Assembly (NCBI RefSeq): GCF_021390545.1
Contig: NZ_JAJUWR010000014.1
Coordinates: forward strand, 106,150 to 170,149
Reading direction: 5' to 3'
Length of the DNA: 64,000 nt
From: Algoriphagus sp. AGSA1
GTDB lineage: Bacteria > Bacteroidota > Bacteroidia > Cytophagales > Cyclobacteriaceae
Both the position numbers and the translations under genes were made by a program. Positions 44,618 to 53,404 of this stretch are shown in pieces; position 1 is the first letter of the stretch, and every line of letters begins with the position of its first letter. Under the pieces are notes generated by a model, which did not search any database, had not been told where the DNA came from, and was given only the letters and a program-made list of their open reading frames with translations.

Positions 44618-46618
44618 TTAGTATTCCAAAAGGGCCAACAGTTTTTCTTTAAATCGTTCTACGGGCAAAAATTGCTTCTCCAATGCTGGCGCAAAAGGGA
44701 CAGGAGTGTCCAGGCTTCCCTCTCGCATGACAGGAGCGTCCAGTAGTTCAAAACAATACTCCGATATCCATGCGCATATTTCCGCTCCGATTCCACCCGT
44801 AATGCAATCTTCCTGAAGGAAAATGACCTTACCGTTTTTCTTTACGCTCTTTTTCACGGCTTCTTTATCCCAGGGAAGAAGACTTCGCAAATCCAAAATA
44901 TCCGCAGAAATGCCCAGTTCTTCCATGGTTTTCGTGGCCCAATGCACACCCATTCCATAAGTTATTACAGATACCTGTGTGCCTTCTTTTACCAACGCGG
45001 CTTTTCCTATCTCTACTGTGTAGTAATCATCAGGAATCAAGGAACTGATGGAACGATACATTCCTTTATGTTCAAAGTACAAATAAGGATTAGGGTCTTC
45101 CAGAGCAGCATTGAGTAGGCCTTTGGCATCGTATGGATTGGAGGGATAGACGATTTTAAGTCCCGGTGTATGAAAAAACCAGGCTTCATTGGATTGGGAA
45201 TGAAAAGGTCCTGCGGCCATCCCCGCACCAGTAGGCATGCGGATCACCACATCAGCCTGCTGCCCCCAACGATAATGGATTTTAGCAAGGTTGTTTACGA
45301 TTTGGTTGAACCCTACTGAAACGAAGTCAGCGAATTGCATTTCCACCATAGCTTTATAACCTTTAATGGAAAGTCCCAGAGCAACTCCAATTATTGCACT
45401 CTCGCAAAGTGGTGTGTTTCTTACCCGATCGGCACCAAATTTAGCTTTAAACCCATCTGTAATTTTAAAGACTCCTCCGTATTCTCCTATGTCTTGGCCC
45501 ATAAGGATAAGATTTGGGAATTTCTCCATGGATTGCTTCAACCCATCCGAGATCGCATCTACCAGCCTCTTGTCGGATGTTGTCCCGTCTTTCGGCGGAG
45601 AAATTACAAGTTGTGAATATGGAGCATAGACATCGGCCAGTTCAATCTCTAAATCCGGGGTTATCTCCTTCTCTGCAAATGCTATTTCCAGTCCCTCATT
45701 GATGGCGGATTTTACCCTTCCGTCGATTAGGGATTTTGTTTTTTTATCCAAAACCCCGGTTTCCACCAGGTATTGCTCATAATTTTCTACCGGATCCAGC
45801 TTAGCCCAGTCTTCCATCAATTGCTTAGGAACGTATTTCGTCCCGGAAGCTTCCTCGTGACCACGCATCCTGAAGGTCATTGCTTCTACCAATACAGGTC
45901 TTGGATTTTGGCGAATATCTTCTGCCAGATCCATGATGGTACTATAAACTTCCAATATATTATTTCCCTGAATCTGCATGGACTCCATGCCATATCCAAG
46001 TCCTTTGTCTGTAAAGTGTTTGAATGCAAATTGCTCTGTGCTGGGAGTGGAAAGCCCATAGCCATTGTGCTCAATGACAAAAATCACGGGTAATTTCCAG
46101 ACAGCCGCCACATTCAGCCCCTCATGGAAATCTCCTTCAGAACTTGCCCCGTCACCAGAGAAAACAACTGTGACCTTCTTCTCACTTGATAATTTATCAG
46201 CTAAAGCAATCCCATCCGCAAGGGCCAACTGAGGGCCTAGATGGGAGATCATCCCTACCACATGATGTGCTATGCTGCCAAAGTGAAAAGATCGGTCTCG
46301 CCCCTTGGTAAAGCCGGAGAGCTTTCCTTGAAATTGAGCAAATAGTTTTTCCAAAGGCATATTTCTTCCCGTGAAAATTCCCAGGTTTCTATGCATAGGC
46401 AAGATAAATTCATCTGCTTGCAAAGCATTTACCACACCGATCGAGATAGCTTCCTGGCCCCATCCGCTAAACCATTTGGATATCCGTCCCTGTCGGAGGA
46501 GAATAAGCATTTTCTCTTCGATTCTTCGCGGCATGATGAGCGATTCATAAAGTTCTAGCAGGATTTCGTCAGAGAGATTTTTGCGGTCAAAAGCTAGCGT
46601 TTTGGTGGTGCTTTTCAT
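44618..46618 (-). CDS. Fused 2-oxoacid dehydrogenase E1 (alpha and beta in one chain)
   Basis: 666 residues. Residues 1 to about 320 are the alpha part with the thiamine diphosphate motif VVFSGDGASSEGDFHEGLN ending in EHNGYGLS; about 345-666 are the beta part (SDKRLVDAISDGLKQSMEK, GQDIGEYGGVF, FADFVSVGFNQIVNNLAK, QEDCITGGIGAEI). The complex decarboxylates branched-chain 2-oxoacids or pyruvate and passes the acyl group to an E2 lipoyl protein. The alpha-beta fusion is common in Bacteroidota and usually assigned to the branched-chain type; E2 and E3 are not in the window. Confidence 0.92.
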   Translation of the reverse strand: MKSTTKTLAFDRKNLSDEILLELYESLIMPRRIEEKMLILLRQGRISKWFSGWGQEAISIGVVNALQADEFILPMHRNLGIFTGRNMPLEKLFAQFQGKLSGFTKGRDRSFHFGSIAHHVVGMISHLGPQLALADGIALADKLSSEKKVTVVFSGDGASSEGDFHEGLNVAAVWKLPVIFVIEHNGYGLSTPSTEQFAFKHFTDKGLGYGMESMQIQGNNILEVYSTIMDLAEDIRQNPRPVLVEAMTFRMRGHEEASGTKYVPKQLMEDWAKLDPVENYEQYLVETGVLDKKTKSLIDGRVKSAINEGLEIAFAEKEITPDLEIELADVYAPYSQLVISPPKDGTTSDKRLVDAISDGLKQSMEKFPNLILMGQDIGEYGGVFKITDGFKAKFGADRVRNTPLCESAIIGVALGLSIKGYKAMVEMQFADFVSVGFNQIVNNLAKIHYRWGQQADVVIRMPTGAGMAAGPFHSQSNEAWFFHTPGLKIVYPSNPYDAKGLLNAALEDPNPYLYFEHKGMYRSISSLIPDDYYTVEIGKAALVKEGTQVSVITYGMGVHWATKTMEELGISADILDLRSLLPWDKEAVKKSVKKNGKVIFLQEDCITGGIGAEICAWISEYCFELLDAPVMREGSLDTPVPFAPALEKQFLPVERFKEKLLALLEY

Positions 46619-46689
46619 AGAATGGTGATTTCCATTCTAAGTTACACGAAGGAAGTAAAAAGCCAAAGGGCACTGGCGCCTTGCAAAAG

Positions 46690-46709
46690 GCCCCGATAGG
46701 AATCGGGGC
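46690..46709 (-). terminator. GC-rich hairpin upstream of the E1 gene
   Basis: GCCCCGAT and ATCGGGGC pair around AGGA, with a CTTTTG tract after it on the minus strand. It lies about 70 bp before the E1 start, so it may be an attenuator or stop transcription that leaks backward from the rimO side. The rest of 46619-46945 shows nothing recognisable. Confidence 0.45.
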
Positions 46710-46945
46710 TAAAAATAAATGCAAGGAGTTAAAAAGTTTGCTGTACGCCTCAAAAGTAAACAAAGGAATGCCCACCACATCAAGCCATAGGTTAAGGTTG
46801 TTTTATCAAAGTGTTAAGCGGAAATTGAAAGATTGCGAAATTGGAATATTGAAAAATTATTAAAGTCCTTTATTAGTTAGAAACCAAGATCTCGGGGAAG
46901 GATCGAGTAATTTTTCAATGTTTAATCATTCAATTTTCCAATTGA

Positions 46946-46977
46946 AAAAGTGCGAAGCACTTTTTTGCATACCTTTG
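46946..46977 (+). promoter_or_regulatory. rimO promoter with hairpin in the spacer
   Basis: TACCTTTG at 46970-46977 matches the -7 consensus exactly. Just before it AAAAGTGC and GCACTTTT (46946-46953, 46957-46964) form a hairpin in the -33 to -7 spacer. The nearest -33-like ATTG (46941-46944) is 25 bp away, longer than usual. Start of transcription would be close to 46984, a leader of about 17 nt. Confidence 0.6.
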
Positions 46978-47000
46978 CAGCCTCAAAAAGTAGGAAAACT

Positions 47001-48314
47001 GTGAAAGCGAGAACGTTAAAAAAAGACAAAGTCAATATTGTTACCATGGGTTGCTCCAAGAATCTGGTCGATTCAGAGGTACTGCTCACCCAGCTTCGGG
47101 GCAATGGTATCAATGCCAGCCACGAGTCTGGAACTGATGACAATAACATCATCATCATCAATACCTGCGGGTTTATCGATAATGCAAAGCAGGAGTCTAT
47201 CGACACCATTTTGCAGTATGTAGATGCCAAGGAGCAGGGGCTGGTGGACAAAGTCTATGTGACGGGATGCCTCTCGCAACGCTACAAAGACGATCTGGAA
47301 AAGGAAATCCCTCAGGTCGATGCTTTTTTTGGCACTCGGGACTTGCCTGCTATCCTAAAGAAATTCAAAGCTGATTACAAGCATGAGTTGGTAGGGGAGC
47401 GACTGTTGACGCATTCTTCCCACTATGCTTATATGAAGATTTCTGAGGGCTGTGATAGACCGTGTTCTTTTTGCGCCATTCCTATTATGCGTGGAGGGCA
47501 CATCTCCAGGCCTATTGAAGAATTGGTGAAAGAAGCGGAGCACAAAGCTGCCGGTGGGACTAAGGAGTTGCTTTTAATCGCACAGGATTCTACCTATTAC
47601 GGACTTGATATTTACAAGAAGCGAAACCTTGCGGAGTTGATGCGTAGGCTATCTGATGTGAATGGCATCGACTGGATTCGCCTGCATTATGCTTACCCAA
47701 CGGGATTCCCGATGGACGTGATAGAAGTAATGAAAGAGCGGGACAATATTTGTAACTACCTGGATATCCCTTTGCAGCACGGTTCCACAGATGTGCTGAA
47801 AGCTATGCGTCGTGGTACTACACGCGAAAAACAGGAAAATTTAATCCACAGTATCAGGGATATTCTTCCGGATATCGCTATCCGTACTACGCTGATAGCA
47901 GGACATCCGGGAGAAGGGGAGAAGGAATATCAGGAGATGGTGGACTTTGTAGAGCAGATGAGATTCGAGCGTTTGGGCGTGTTTACTTATTCTCATGAGG
48001 AAAATACCCATGCTTATTCTATGGAGGACAATATCCCACAGGAAGTGAAGCAGGAACGCGCAAACAATCTGATGGAGATTCAGGAGCAGATATCATACGA
48101 TCTGAATCAGGAGAAAATCGGCAAGACTTTCAAAGTGTTGATCGATAAAAAGGAAGGCGGTCACTTTGTAGGTCGCACGGAATACGATTCGGTAGAAGTG
48201 GATAATGAAGTGCTGATCGATGCCGCAAAACATTATTGCCGAGTTGGAGACTTTGTAAATGTGAAAGTGACTGAAGCGACGGAGTTTGATTTGTATGCTG
48301 AGGTGGAGGGATAA
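47001..48314 (+). CDS. rimO: Ribosomal protein S12 methylthiotransferase RimO
   Basis: 437 residues from GTG at 47001, preceded by AGGA at -9. It has the N-terminal UPF0004 domain (VNIVTMGCSKNLVDSEVL, IINTCGFIDNAKQES, VTGCLSQRY), the radical-SAM cluster motif SEGCDRPCSFCAIP (CxxxCxxC), and a C-terminal TRAM domain. The enzyme adds a methylthio group to Asp88 of ribosomal protein S12 using two 4Fe-4S clusters. An in-frame start at 46950 would add 17 residues and overlap the promoter, so I reject it. Confidence 0.95.
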   Translation: MKARTLKKDKVNIVTMGCSKNLVDSEVLLTQLRGNGINASHESGTDDNNIIIINTCGFIDNAKQESIDTILQYVDAKEQGLVDKVYVTGCLSQRYKDDLEKEIPQVDAFFGTRDLPAILKKFKADYKHELVGERLLTHSSHYAYMKISEGCDRPCSFCAIPIMRGGHISRPIEELVKEAEHKAAGGTKELLLIAQDSTYYGLDIYKKRNLAELMRRLSDVNGIDWIRLHYAYPTGFPMDVIEVMKERDNICNYLDIPLQHGSTDVLKAMRRGTTREKQENLIHSIRDILPDIAIRTTLIAGHPGEGEKEYQEMVDFVEQMRFERLGVFTYSHEENTHAYSMEDNIPQEVKQERANNLMEIQEQISYDLNQEKIGKTFKVLIDKKEGGHFVGRTEYDSVEVDNEVLIDAAKHYCRVGDFVNVKVTEATEFDLYAEVEG

Positions 48315-48343
48315 TTGTAGTTTGGAATTCAAATAACAGTAAA

Positions 48344-48364
48344 AGCTAATCGACAGTATTAGCT
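48344..48364. promoter_or_regulatory. Possible operator of the RelBE-like pair
   Basis: AGCTAAT and ATTAGCT pair around CGACAGT, 29 bp upstream of the antitoxin start. Spacing and position fit autorepression. Confidence 0.4.
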
Positions 48365-48393
48365 AGGGTATTTCAAAATTGTTAACTTCCATC

Positions 48394-48603
48394 ATGCTGA
48401 CTATCAGTCCAAAATATATTACAGACCAGGTTGGGAATAAGATTTCAGTGGTTCCTTCAGTGAAGGAATTTGAAACCATAGTGGAAATGCTTGAAGATTT
48501 GGAGGCTGTGCGCTTGTATGATGAGGCTAAAAAGTTAGGAGAACCTGCCGTCCCTTTTGAAGAGGCATTTGAAATGATAGAGAGACTTCGAAAGAAAAAA
48601 TAA
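48394..48603 (+). CDS. RelB-like antitoxin
   Basis: 69 residues from ATG at 48394 (an in-frame TTG at 48379 would add five). The sequence MLTISPKYITDQVGNKISVV then VKEFETIVEMLEDLEAVRLYDEA and a charged tail resembles the antitoxin partner of RelE-type toxins, with an N-terminal dimerisation strand and helical toxin-wrapping part. It shares its stop codon with the toxin start (TAATG), which supports a real pair. Confidence 0.72.
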   Translation: MLTISPKYITDQVGNKISVVPSVKEFETIVEMLEDLEAVRLYDEAKKLGEPAVPFEEAFEMIERLRKKK

Positions 48604-48857
48604 TGGCTTATCAGATAGCCATCAAGGAATCAGCGATAAAGTCTCTAGCTAAGATTCCTGAGCCATATCTTTCTACTTTAAGGTCCGCAATTTTTAATTT
48701 GGCTGATGTCCCCAGACAAAATGGTTGTAAGAAATTGAAAGGTAAAGAGGCCTATAGAATTTGTGTCTCTGACTATAGAGTGATCTACGAAATCGCAGAT
48801 AAATTCTTATATATTGAGGTAATTGCAATTGGCCACCGAAAGGATATTTATGAGTGA
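48603..48857 (+). CDS. relE: RelE/ParE-family toxin
   Basis: 84 residues: YQIAIKESAIKSLAKIPEPYL, GCKKLKGKEAYRICVSDYRVIYEI and VEVIAIGHRKDIYE follow the RelE fold exactly (KLKG..yRiRvGdYRviY, IGHR.dvY). RelE toxins cleave mRNA in the ribosomal A site. It overlaps the antitoxin by one base. It is the third toxin-antitoxin locus in 12 kb. Confidence 0.88.
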   Translation: MAYQIAIKESAIKSLAKIPEPYLSTLRSAIFNLADVPRQNGCKKLKGKEAYRICVSDYRVIYEIADKFLYIEVIAIGHRKDIYE

Positions 48858-49235
48858 TTTTATAAGGTCTTATGCTTAGTTGAAAACCCATAATAGAATT
48901 TATGAGGATTTTATTTGGATTAGGCTTTTATTTTAGCCTTGACTCTGAAGAACCAGGACAACTGGTAGTAGCATTTCCTTGATTGTAGCTATGAAATGTT
49001 TTGAACACATGGTCTGATTTACCAAAAAAATCAACGAGTTGGTTTTTCAGTACAATTTCATTAGCGAACTATTTCGGACTGGTTGGATTACTTTTTTAGG
49101 CATTTGTAGAATTTATTTCTTAAAAATCTCTCTTTTAATTTGCAATGCATAATAATTATAATAATATTGAATTAGTTTGTAGTGTTTACAGACTGTTGAC
49201 TACGTCAGCTATTTTAAACTAAATCTTTTAATATT
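48858..49235. other. 378-bp AT-rich intergenic region, nothing recognised
   Basis: It presumably contains the promoter for the small secreted peptide at 49236. The AT-rich stretch near 49140-49170 (AATTATAATAATATTG) has the composition of a promoter but no exact consensus. Confidence 0.35.
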
Positions 49236-49454
49236 ATGAAAAAAATGATTATTGGCTTATTGGGTTTATTTATTTTGTCCCTAGCCGCATTACCTGCAAA
49301 TGTGGCAATTGCTAATCCATACAAGATCGTGTGGCAACGGTGTGCAGCGGGAAGTGAGGTAGATTGGGTAATTCGTTGTAGGCTTGAAGGCGGAGATGAA
49401 TGTTTTGCAAATTGGCAAGGATTCTGTGACGAACCACCAGAAATAGGTGGGTGA
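49236..49454 (+). CDS. Small Cys-rich secreted peptide
   Basis: 72 residues. A signal peptide (MIIGLLGLFILSLAALPANVAIA) leaves a mature peptide of about 46 residues with four cysteines (QRC, IRC, ECF, FCD), two Trp and a final GG. Four Cys would allow two disulfides. It resembles in layout the NVEALA-type short exported peptides of Bacteroidota that are encoded beside six-bladed propeller lipoproteins, but the NVEALA motif itself is not present (ANVAIAN). It precedes such a propeller gene, separated by a hairpin. Confidence 0.65.
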   Translation: MKKMIIGLLGLFILSLAALPANVAIANPYKIVWQRCAAGSEVDWVIRCRLEGGDECFANWQGFCDEPPEIGG

Positions 49455-49467
49455 TTTGGAAGAATAT

Positions 49468-49501
49468 ACACCTTGGCTATTAGGAACTTTAGCCAAGGTG
49501 T
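49468..49501 (+). terminator. Hairpin between peptide and propeller genes
   Basis: ACACCTTGGCTA and TAGCCAAGGTGT form a perfect 12-bp stem with a 10-nt loop, 14 bp after the peptide stop. It lacks a strong T-run, so it probably only reduces read-through or protects the peptide mRNA. Confidence 0.55.
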
Positions 49502-49527
49502 GATTAATTAAGTGTTTTAAATAATAT

Positions 49528-50625
49528 ATGACTCGAATAAATATTTGGTTTATCCTCTCTTTATTTATTAGTTTTGGCTGTAGTAAAGCTCCTTCCCATT
49601 TTTCCTATCAGCCAATTATGTCTGAGGAGCCATTATTAGTTTCAGAAATAGGCAAAGAGTTAGATATAATAGAAATTCAAACCCGATATCCTATTACAGG
49701 AACGCCGACAATTTTGAAGTCAGATCGATATTTTTATTTATTTGAGCAAGGAGTTGTTACCACTCTTCACCAAATTGGACTCAATGGCAAGGTGGTTAAA
49801 AGTATAGATTTTGGTTTTGATGATAAGTTAAATGCTGACGCAATAACTCAGGTTGTTTTAAAGCAAGATCATATTGGCATTATTTCTAGGGGAAATTCTA
49901 TAGTGTTTTTTGATGAAAACCTTGAAGAAGTAAGCACTGAAAAACTTCCATTTAAAGCCCACTTCCACTTTAATCTTAATGAGCAAACCACTATTTCTTA
50001 CAATAATCGGATCGATGATTTGGAAGACTATGATATATTAATTGATCGAAATGGCGTATTGTCAAAAGAACTTCCTATTCGGAAGGATGAATACAATTTT
50101 GTCTATAAATCATACGCACCCTTTTCGAATTGGAATGAACAAGTACTTTTTTCCCAAGCATTCAATGACACAATTTATGTCTTAGATGAAAAGGGGTTTA
50201 AGCCATTGGTTATTGTTGATTTTGGTGCTGATGCGGTAAACAAGGAAAGATTTCTTCAAATCCAACATGCGATGGATATGTTAACATTTTTCAATGAACG
50301 TAATTATAGCTATTTAATGGGTGAAGTATATGGTCTTGGGAATGAACGAGTCCTTTTCCAAGTGAGTGATAAAGGGAGACAAAAATTGGGGTTAATCGAT
50401 TTCCAATCTAATGAACTAACAATTTATCCTGGGATCTTCGATAATTCGATTTCAGCAATGGCCTTACATAATCCACAGTTTTCCAAAGATGGAGAGTTGT
50501 TTTTTGGAATCTCAGGAGAAAGGATAATGGAAAACTATGATCGTCTTCCTGATCCTTTTAAGCATCAACTTTCAGATAGTTACGCTGAATCCTTTTTTAT
50601 TTTTGAATTGACAATCAAAAACTAA
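49528..50625 (+). CDS. Lipoprotein with six-bladed beta-propeller
   Basis: 365 residues with a lipobox (FISFGC, Cys18). The sequence has the layout of Bacteroidota six-bladed propeller lipoproteins: LDIIEIQTRYPI, then repeated strands with hydrophobic runs ending in D (FYLFEQG, IVFFDEN, YDILIDRNG, IYVLDEKG, LGLIDFQSN) and a C-terminal ESFFIFELTIKN. These proteins are surface or periplasmic and are often coupled to short secreted peptides, as here. Function unknown. Confidence 0.72.
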   Translation: MTRINIWFILSLFISFGCSKAPSHFSYQPIMSEEPLLVSEIGKELDIIEIQTRYPITGTPTILKSDRYFYLFEQGVVTTLHQIGLNGKVVKSIDFGFDDKLNADAITQVVLKQDHIGIISRGNSIVFFDENLEEVSTEKLPFKAHFHFNLNEQTTISYNNRIDDLEDYDILIDRNGVLSKELPIRKDEYNFVYKSYAPFSNWNEQVLFSQAFNDTIYVLDEKGFKPLVIVDFGADAVNKERFLQIQHAMDMLTFFNERNYSYLMGEVYGLGNERVLFQVSDKGRQKLGLIDFQSNELTIYPGIFDNSISAMALHNPQFSKDGELFFGISGERIMENYDRLPDPFKHQLSDSYAESFFIFELTIKN

Positions 50626-50738
50626 TGCCGTATTAATTTTATGAGTCCTAGATTTAGCCCAGCTTCTGGAAAAGCAGGACGACTCACTTTTTGCCTTTTC
50701 ACCCGATCTACCTAATTTAGCCGACTAAAATCACCCGA

Positions 50739-51902
50739 ATGCAATTGATCGAAGTTACCACGCCTGCCCATCAGAAGGAGTTTATAGAGATGGCTGTGAG
50801 GTTGTATAAAAACGAAAAGAATTGGATCAGGCCTCTTGATGCTGATATCGAGGGGCTTTTTCATCCGGAGACCAACAAGCTTTTTAGAAATGGGGCAAAG
50901 GCCAAGCGCTGGCTTTTGCAAAATGACAAAGGCGAAACCATAGGACGGGTGGCCGCTTTCATCAATCCAAAGATGAAGGAAAAGCAACCGACCGGAGGTT
51001 TGGGTTTCTTCGAGTGCATAGATGATCAGGAGGCCGCTTTTTTACTTTTCGATACGGCAAAAGCTTGGCTGGAGAGCGAAGGCATGGAAGCTATGGATGG
51101 CCCGATCAATTTCGGTGAGCGGGACAAATGGTGGGGACTGCTCGTGGATGGATTCAGCGAACCAAACTATAACATGCCCTGGAACTTCAAGTACTACCAG
51201 AAGTTATTCGAAGATTATGGCTTTCAGATTTACTTCAAGCAATTTACCTATGCCAGACCTGTTCAGAATCTCGGCTTCGATGAAAAAATGATTGCTAGGG
51301 CAAAGGTGATTATGGATGATCCCGATTATGATTTTCGCTACCTAAGAGGTAAGGAACTGAAGGAAAAAGCGCCTGAGTACTTTATGACTGTTTATAATAA
51401 AGCCTGGGCACAGCATATGGGAAAATCCCTTGCACTGAAGGAAGCCCAGATGATGTTTGCCAAGATGAAGCCAATCATCGACGAGAAGCTGATTTATTTC
51501 GGGTTTTATAAAGGTGAACCGGTGTCTTTTTTTATCCAGATTCCAGAAATCAACCAGATTTTCAAACATGTGAACGGGAAGATGGATTTGATCGGAAAAC
51601 TCAAATTTCTTTGGTACAAAACCTTTTCACCGCCCAATAAAATGCTCGGTTTGGTATTTGGTGTGGTTCCAGAGCATCAAGGCAAAGGGGTGGAAAGCGC
51701 CATGATTCTAAGCTATGATAAGATGAGTGGCAAGCCAAGCTTTCCATACAAAACCATAGAAATGAACTGGATAGGGGATTTTAATCCAAAGATGATGCGT
51801 GTGTGTGAGCAGCTTTTGGCGGAGATATACAAAACTCATCATACTTATCGGTATCTATTTGATCGGGAGAAGCCTTTTGAAAGACACAAGATATTTGATT
51901 GA
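50739..51902 (+). CDS. GNAT-like acetyltransferase family protein of unknown specificity
   Basis: 387 residues. The N-terminal half has an acyltransferase pattern (LLQNDKGETIGRVAAFINP, then GGLGFFECIDDQEAAFLLFDTA) and the C-terminal half has a second such pattern ending LGLVFGVVPEHQGKGVESAMI, the Q-x-x-G-x-G/A acetyl-CoA loop (QGKGVESA). EAMDGPINFGERDKWWGLLVDGF is a conserved family block. The two halves suggest a double GNAT fold. It appears to be a single-gene transcript. Confidence 0.7.
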   Translation: MQLIEVTTPAHQKEFIEMAVRLYKNEKNWIRPLDADIEGLFHPETNKLFRNGAKAKRWLLQNDKGETIGRVAAFINPKMKEKQPTGGLGFFECIDDQEAAFLLFDTAKAWLESEGMEAMDGPINFGERDKWWGLLVDGFSEPNYNMPWNFKYYQKLFEDYGFQIYFKQFTYARPVQNLGFDEKMIARAKVIMDDPDYDFRYLRGKELKEKAPEYFMTVYNKAWAQHMGKSLALKEAQMMFAKMKPIIDEKLIYFGFYKGEPVSFFIQIPEINQIFKHVNGKMDLIGKLKFLWYKTFSPPNKMLGLVFGVVPEHQGKGVESAMILSYDKMSGKPSFPYKTIEMNWIGDFNPKMMRVCEQLLAEIYKTHHTYRYLFDREKPFERHKIFD

Positions 51903-52067
51903 CGATCTACGAAGTACGAGATTGAAAGTAGAGTTGTGCTTAATTTTCCAATCTTTTAATATCAAATGAAGCATACTGGATGTCGAATTACGAAGTAGTA
52001 CCAATCTCTAAACTTAATTTTCCAATATTTCAATTTTAAAATATTACAATTTTCCAATACTGAAAAA
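51903..52067. other. Intergenic stretch with imperfect repeats of CTTAATTTTCCAAT
   Basis: CTTAATTTTCCAAT occurs near 51938 and again near 52012, with related CAATTTTCCAAT near 52047. The same word type (CAATTTTCCAATTG) also occurs upstream of rimO. Function unknown; probably an AT-rich intergenic repeat of this lineage. Confidence 0.4.
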
Positions 52068-53063
52068 ATGAAAAAATACGACGTCACAGGGATAGGAAAT
52101 GCCCTAGTAGATATAGAATTCAAGGTAACTGATCAGTTTTTTGCTGATAATGGCGTAGAAAAAGGGCTGATGACCCTGGTAGATGAACCAAGTCAAAATG
52201 CGTTGATGAATGTGATCGATACAGTGCATGCGAAGATGCAATGTGGAGGATCGGCTGGAAATACAGTGATAGCTATCAGTCAGTTTGGAGGCAAGTCCTA
52301 CTATTCCTGCAAAGTGGCCAATGACGAAATGGGGCATTTCTATATGAACGATATGAAAGATGCCGGTGTCGCCCATAATCTAAATGAAAATAACCTGGCG
52401 GAAGGTATTACTGGGAAATGTCTGGTCATGGTGACCGAGGATGCAGAACGCACCATGAATACCTTTCTGGGAATCACCCAGACTTATTCTATCGAAGATG
52501 TCAACGAGGCGGCCATTAAGGATTCAAAATATCTATATATCGAAGGTTACTTGATCACTTCTGAAAATGGCAAGGAAGCGATGAAGTATGCCAAGAAGGT
52601 GGCAGAGGAAAATGGTGTGAAGGTGGCCTTGACTTTCTCCGATCCAGCTATGGTAAAGTACTTCAAGGAGCCTATGAATGAGGTGATAGGAGCAAGTGTG
52701 GATTTACTTTTTGCCAACGAAGAGGAGGCGATGATTTTTACTGGAACAGATAATCTTTCTGATGCGAGAGAAGAAATGAAAAAGCTTGCCAAGCGTTTTG
52801 TGATCACACAAGGCAAAAACGGAGCGTTGATCTATGATGGGGACACGTTTATTGATATAGAGCCTTATGCGACTGCGGCTATTGATACTAATGGCGCCGG
52901 AGATATGTTTGCTGGGGCATTTATGTATGGTATTACCAATGGCCATAGCTATGCATCGAGCGGAAAACTGGCATCTATGGCAAGTTCGAAGATAGTAAGT
53001 CAGTTTGGGCCCCGGCTTCAATGGCATGAAGCCAAAGCAATCTTAGCAAAGCTAAACCCGTGA
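52068..53063 (+). CDS. PfkB-family sugar/nucleoside kinase, adenosine-kinase-like
   Basis: 331 residues. The ribokinase fold is shown by YDVTGIGNALVDIE at the start, QCGGSAGNTVIAISQFGGKSYY (about 59-80) and the C-terminal catalytic DTNGAGDMFAGAFMYG with the anion hole and Asp base. The similarity in overall layout is to adenosine kinases and related PfkB kinases of Bacteroidota. It probably phosphorylates adenosine or a similar nucleoside; the substrate is an inference. A good terminator follows. Confidence 0.87.
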   Translation: MKKYDVTGIGNALVDIEFKVTDQFFADNGVEKGLMTLVDEPSQNALMNVIDTVHAKMQCGGSAGNTVIAISQFGGKSYYSCKVANDEMGHFYMNDMKDAGVAHNLNENNLAEGITGKCLVMVTEDAERTMNTFLGITQTYSIEDVNEAAIKDSKYLYIEGYLITSENGKEAMKYAKKVAEENGVKVALTFSDPAMVKYFKEPMNEVIGASVDLLFANEEEAMIFTGTDNLSDAREEMKKLAKRFVITQGKNGALIYDGDTFIDIEPYATAAIDTNGAGDMFAGAFMYGITNGHSYASSGKLASMASSKIVSQFGPRLQWHEAKAILAKLNP

Positions 53064-53071
53064 AAAAAAGC

Positions 53072-53100
53072 CCTGGAAATTACAATTCCAGGTTTTTTTT
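53072..53100 (+). terminator. Terminator of the PfkB kinase gene
   Basis: CCTGGAA and TTCCAGG pair around a 7-nt loop, followed by eight T. It lies about 10 bp after the stop codon. The following bases to 53404 hold no recognised feature. Confidence 0.85.
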
Positions 53101-53404
53101 GTTTTTGATCGCTCGTTTTTAGACAATAATCCGCTAAATACATCCTCAAATTCAGAGCATACTAACCTCGTTCTTGTGCCTTCATGGAGCAAAGCCAAAT
53201 AGGGACAAGGCTTGATATAAAAGCCGTTAAGGTTAAAATAGTACAAATAATTTATCCTAAATTTTTAGATTACAATAATTAGTGTTTTTTTAGGGGTAAA
53301 TTGTGTCAAACGGTTAATCAGTGAGCAATTGGACTTTTGGAGGGACTTATCTGATTAAGAATATTTTTAATTTTAAAACCAATGAGAATAAAATCCAGCA
53401 TACT

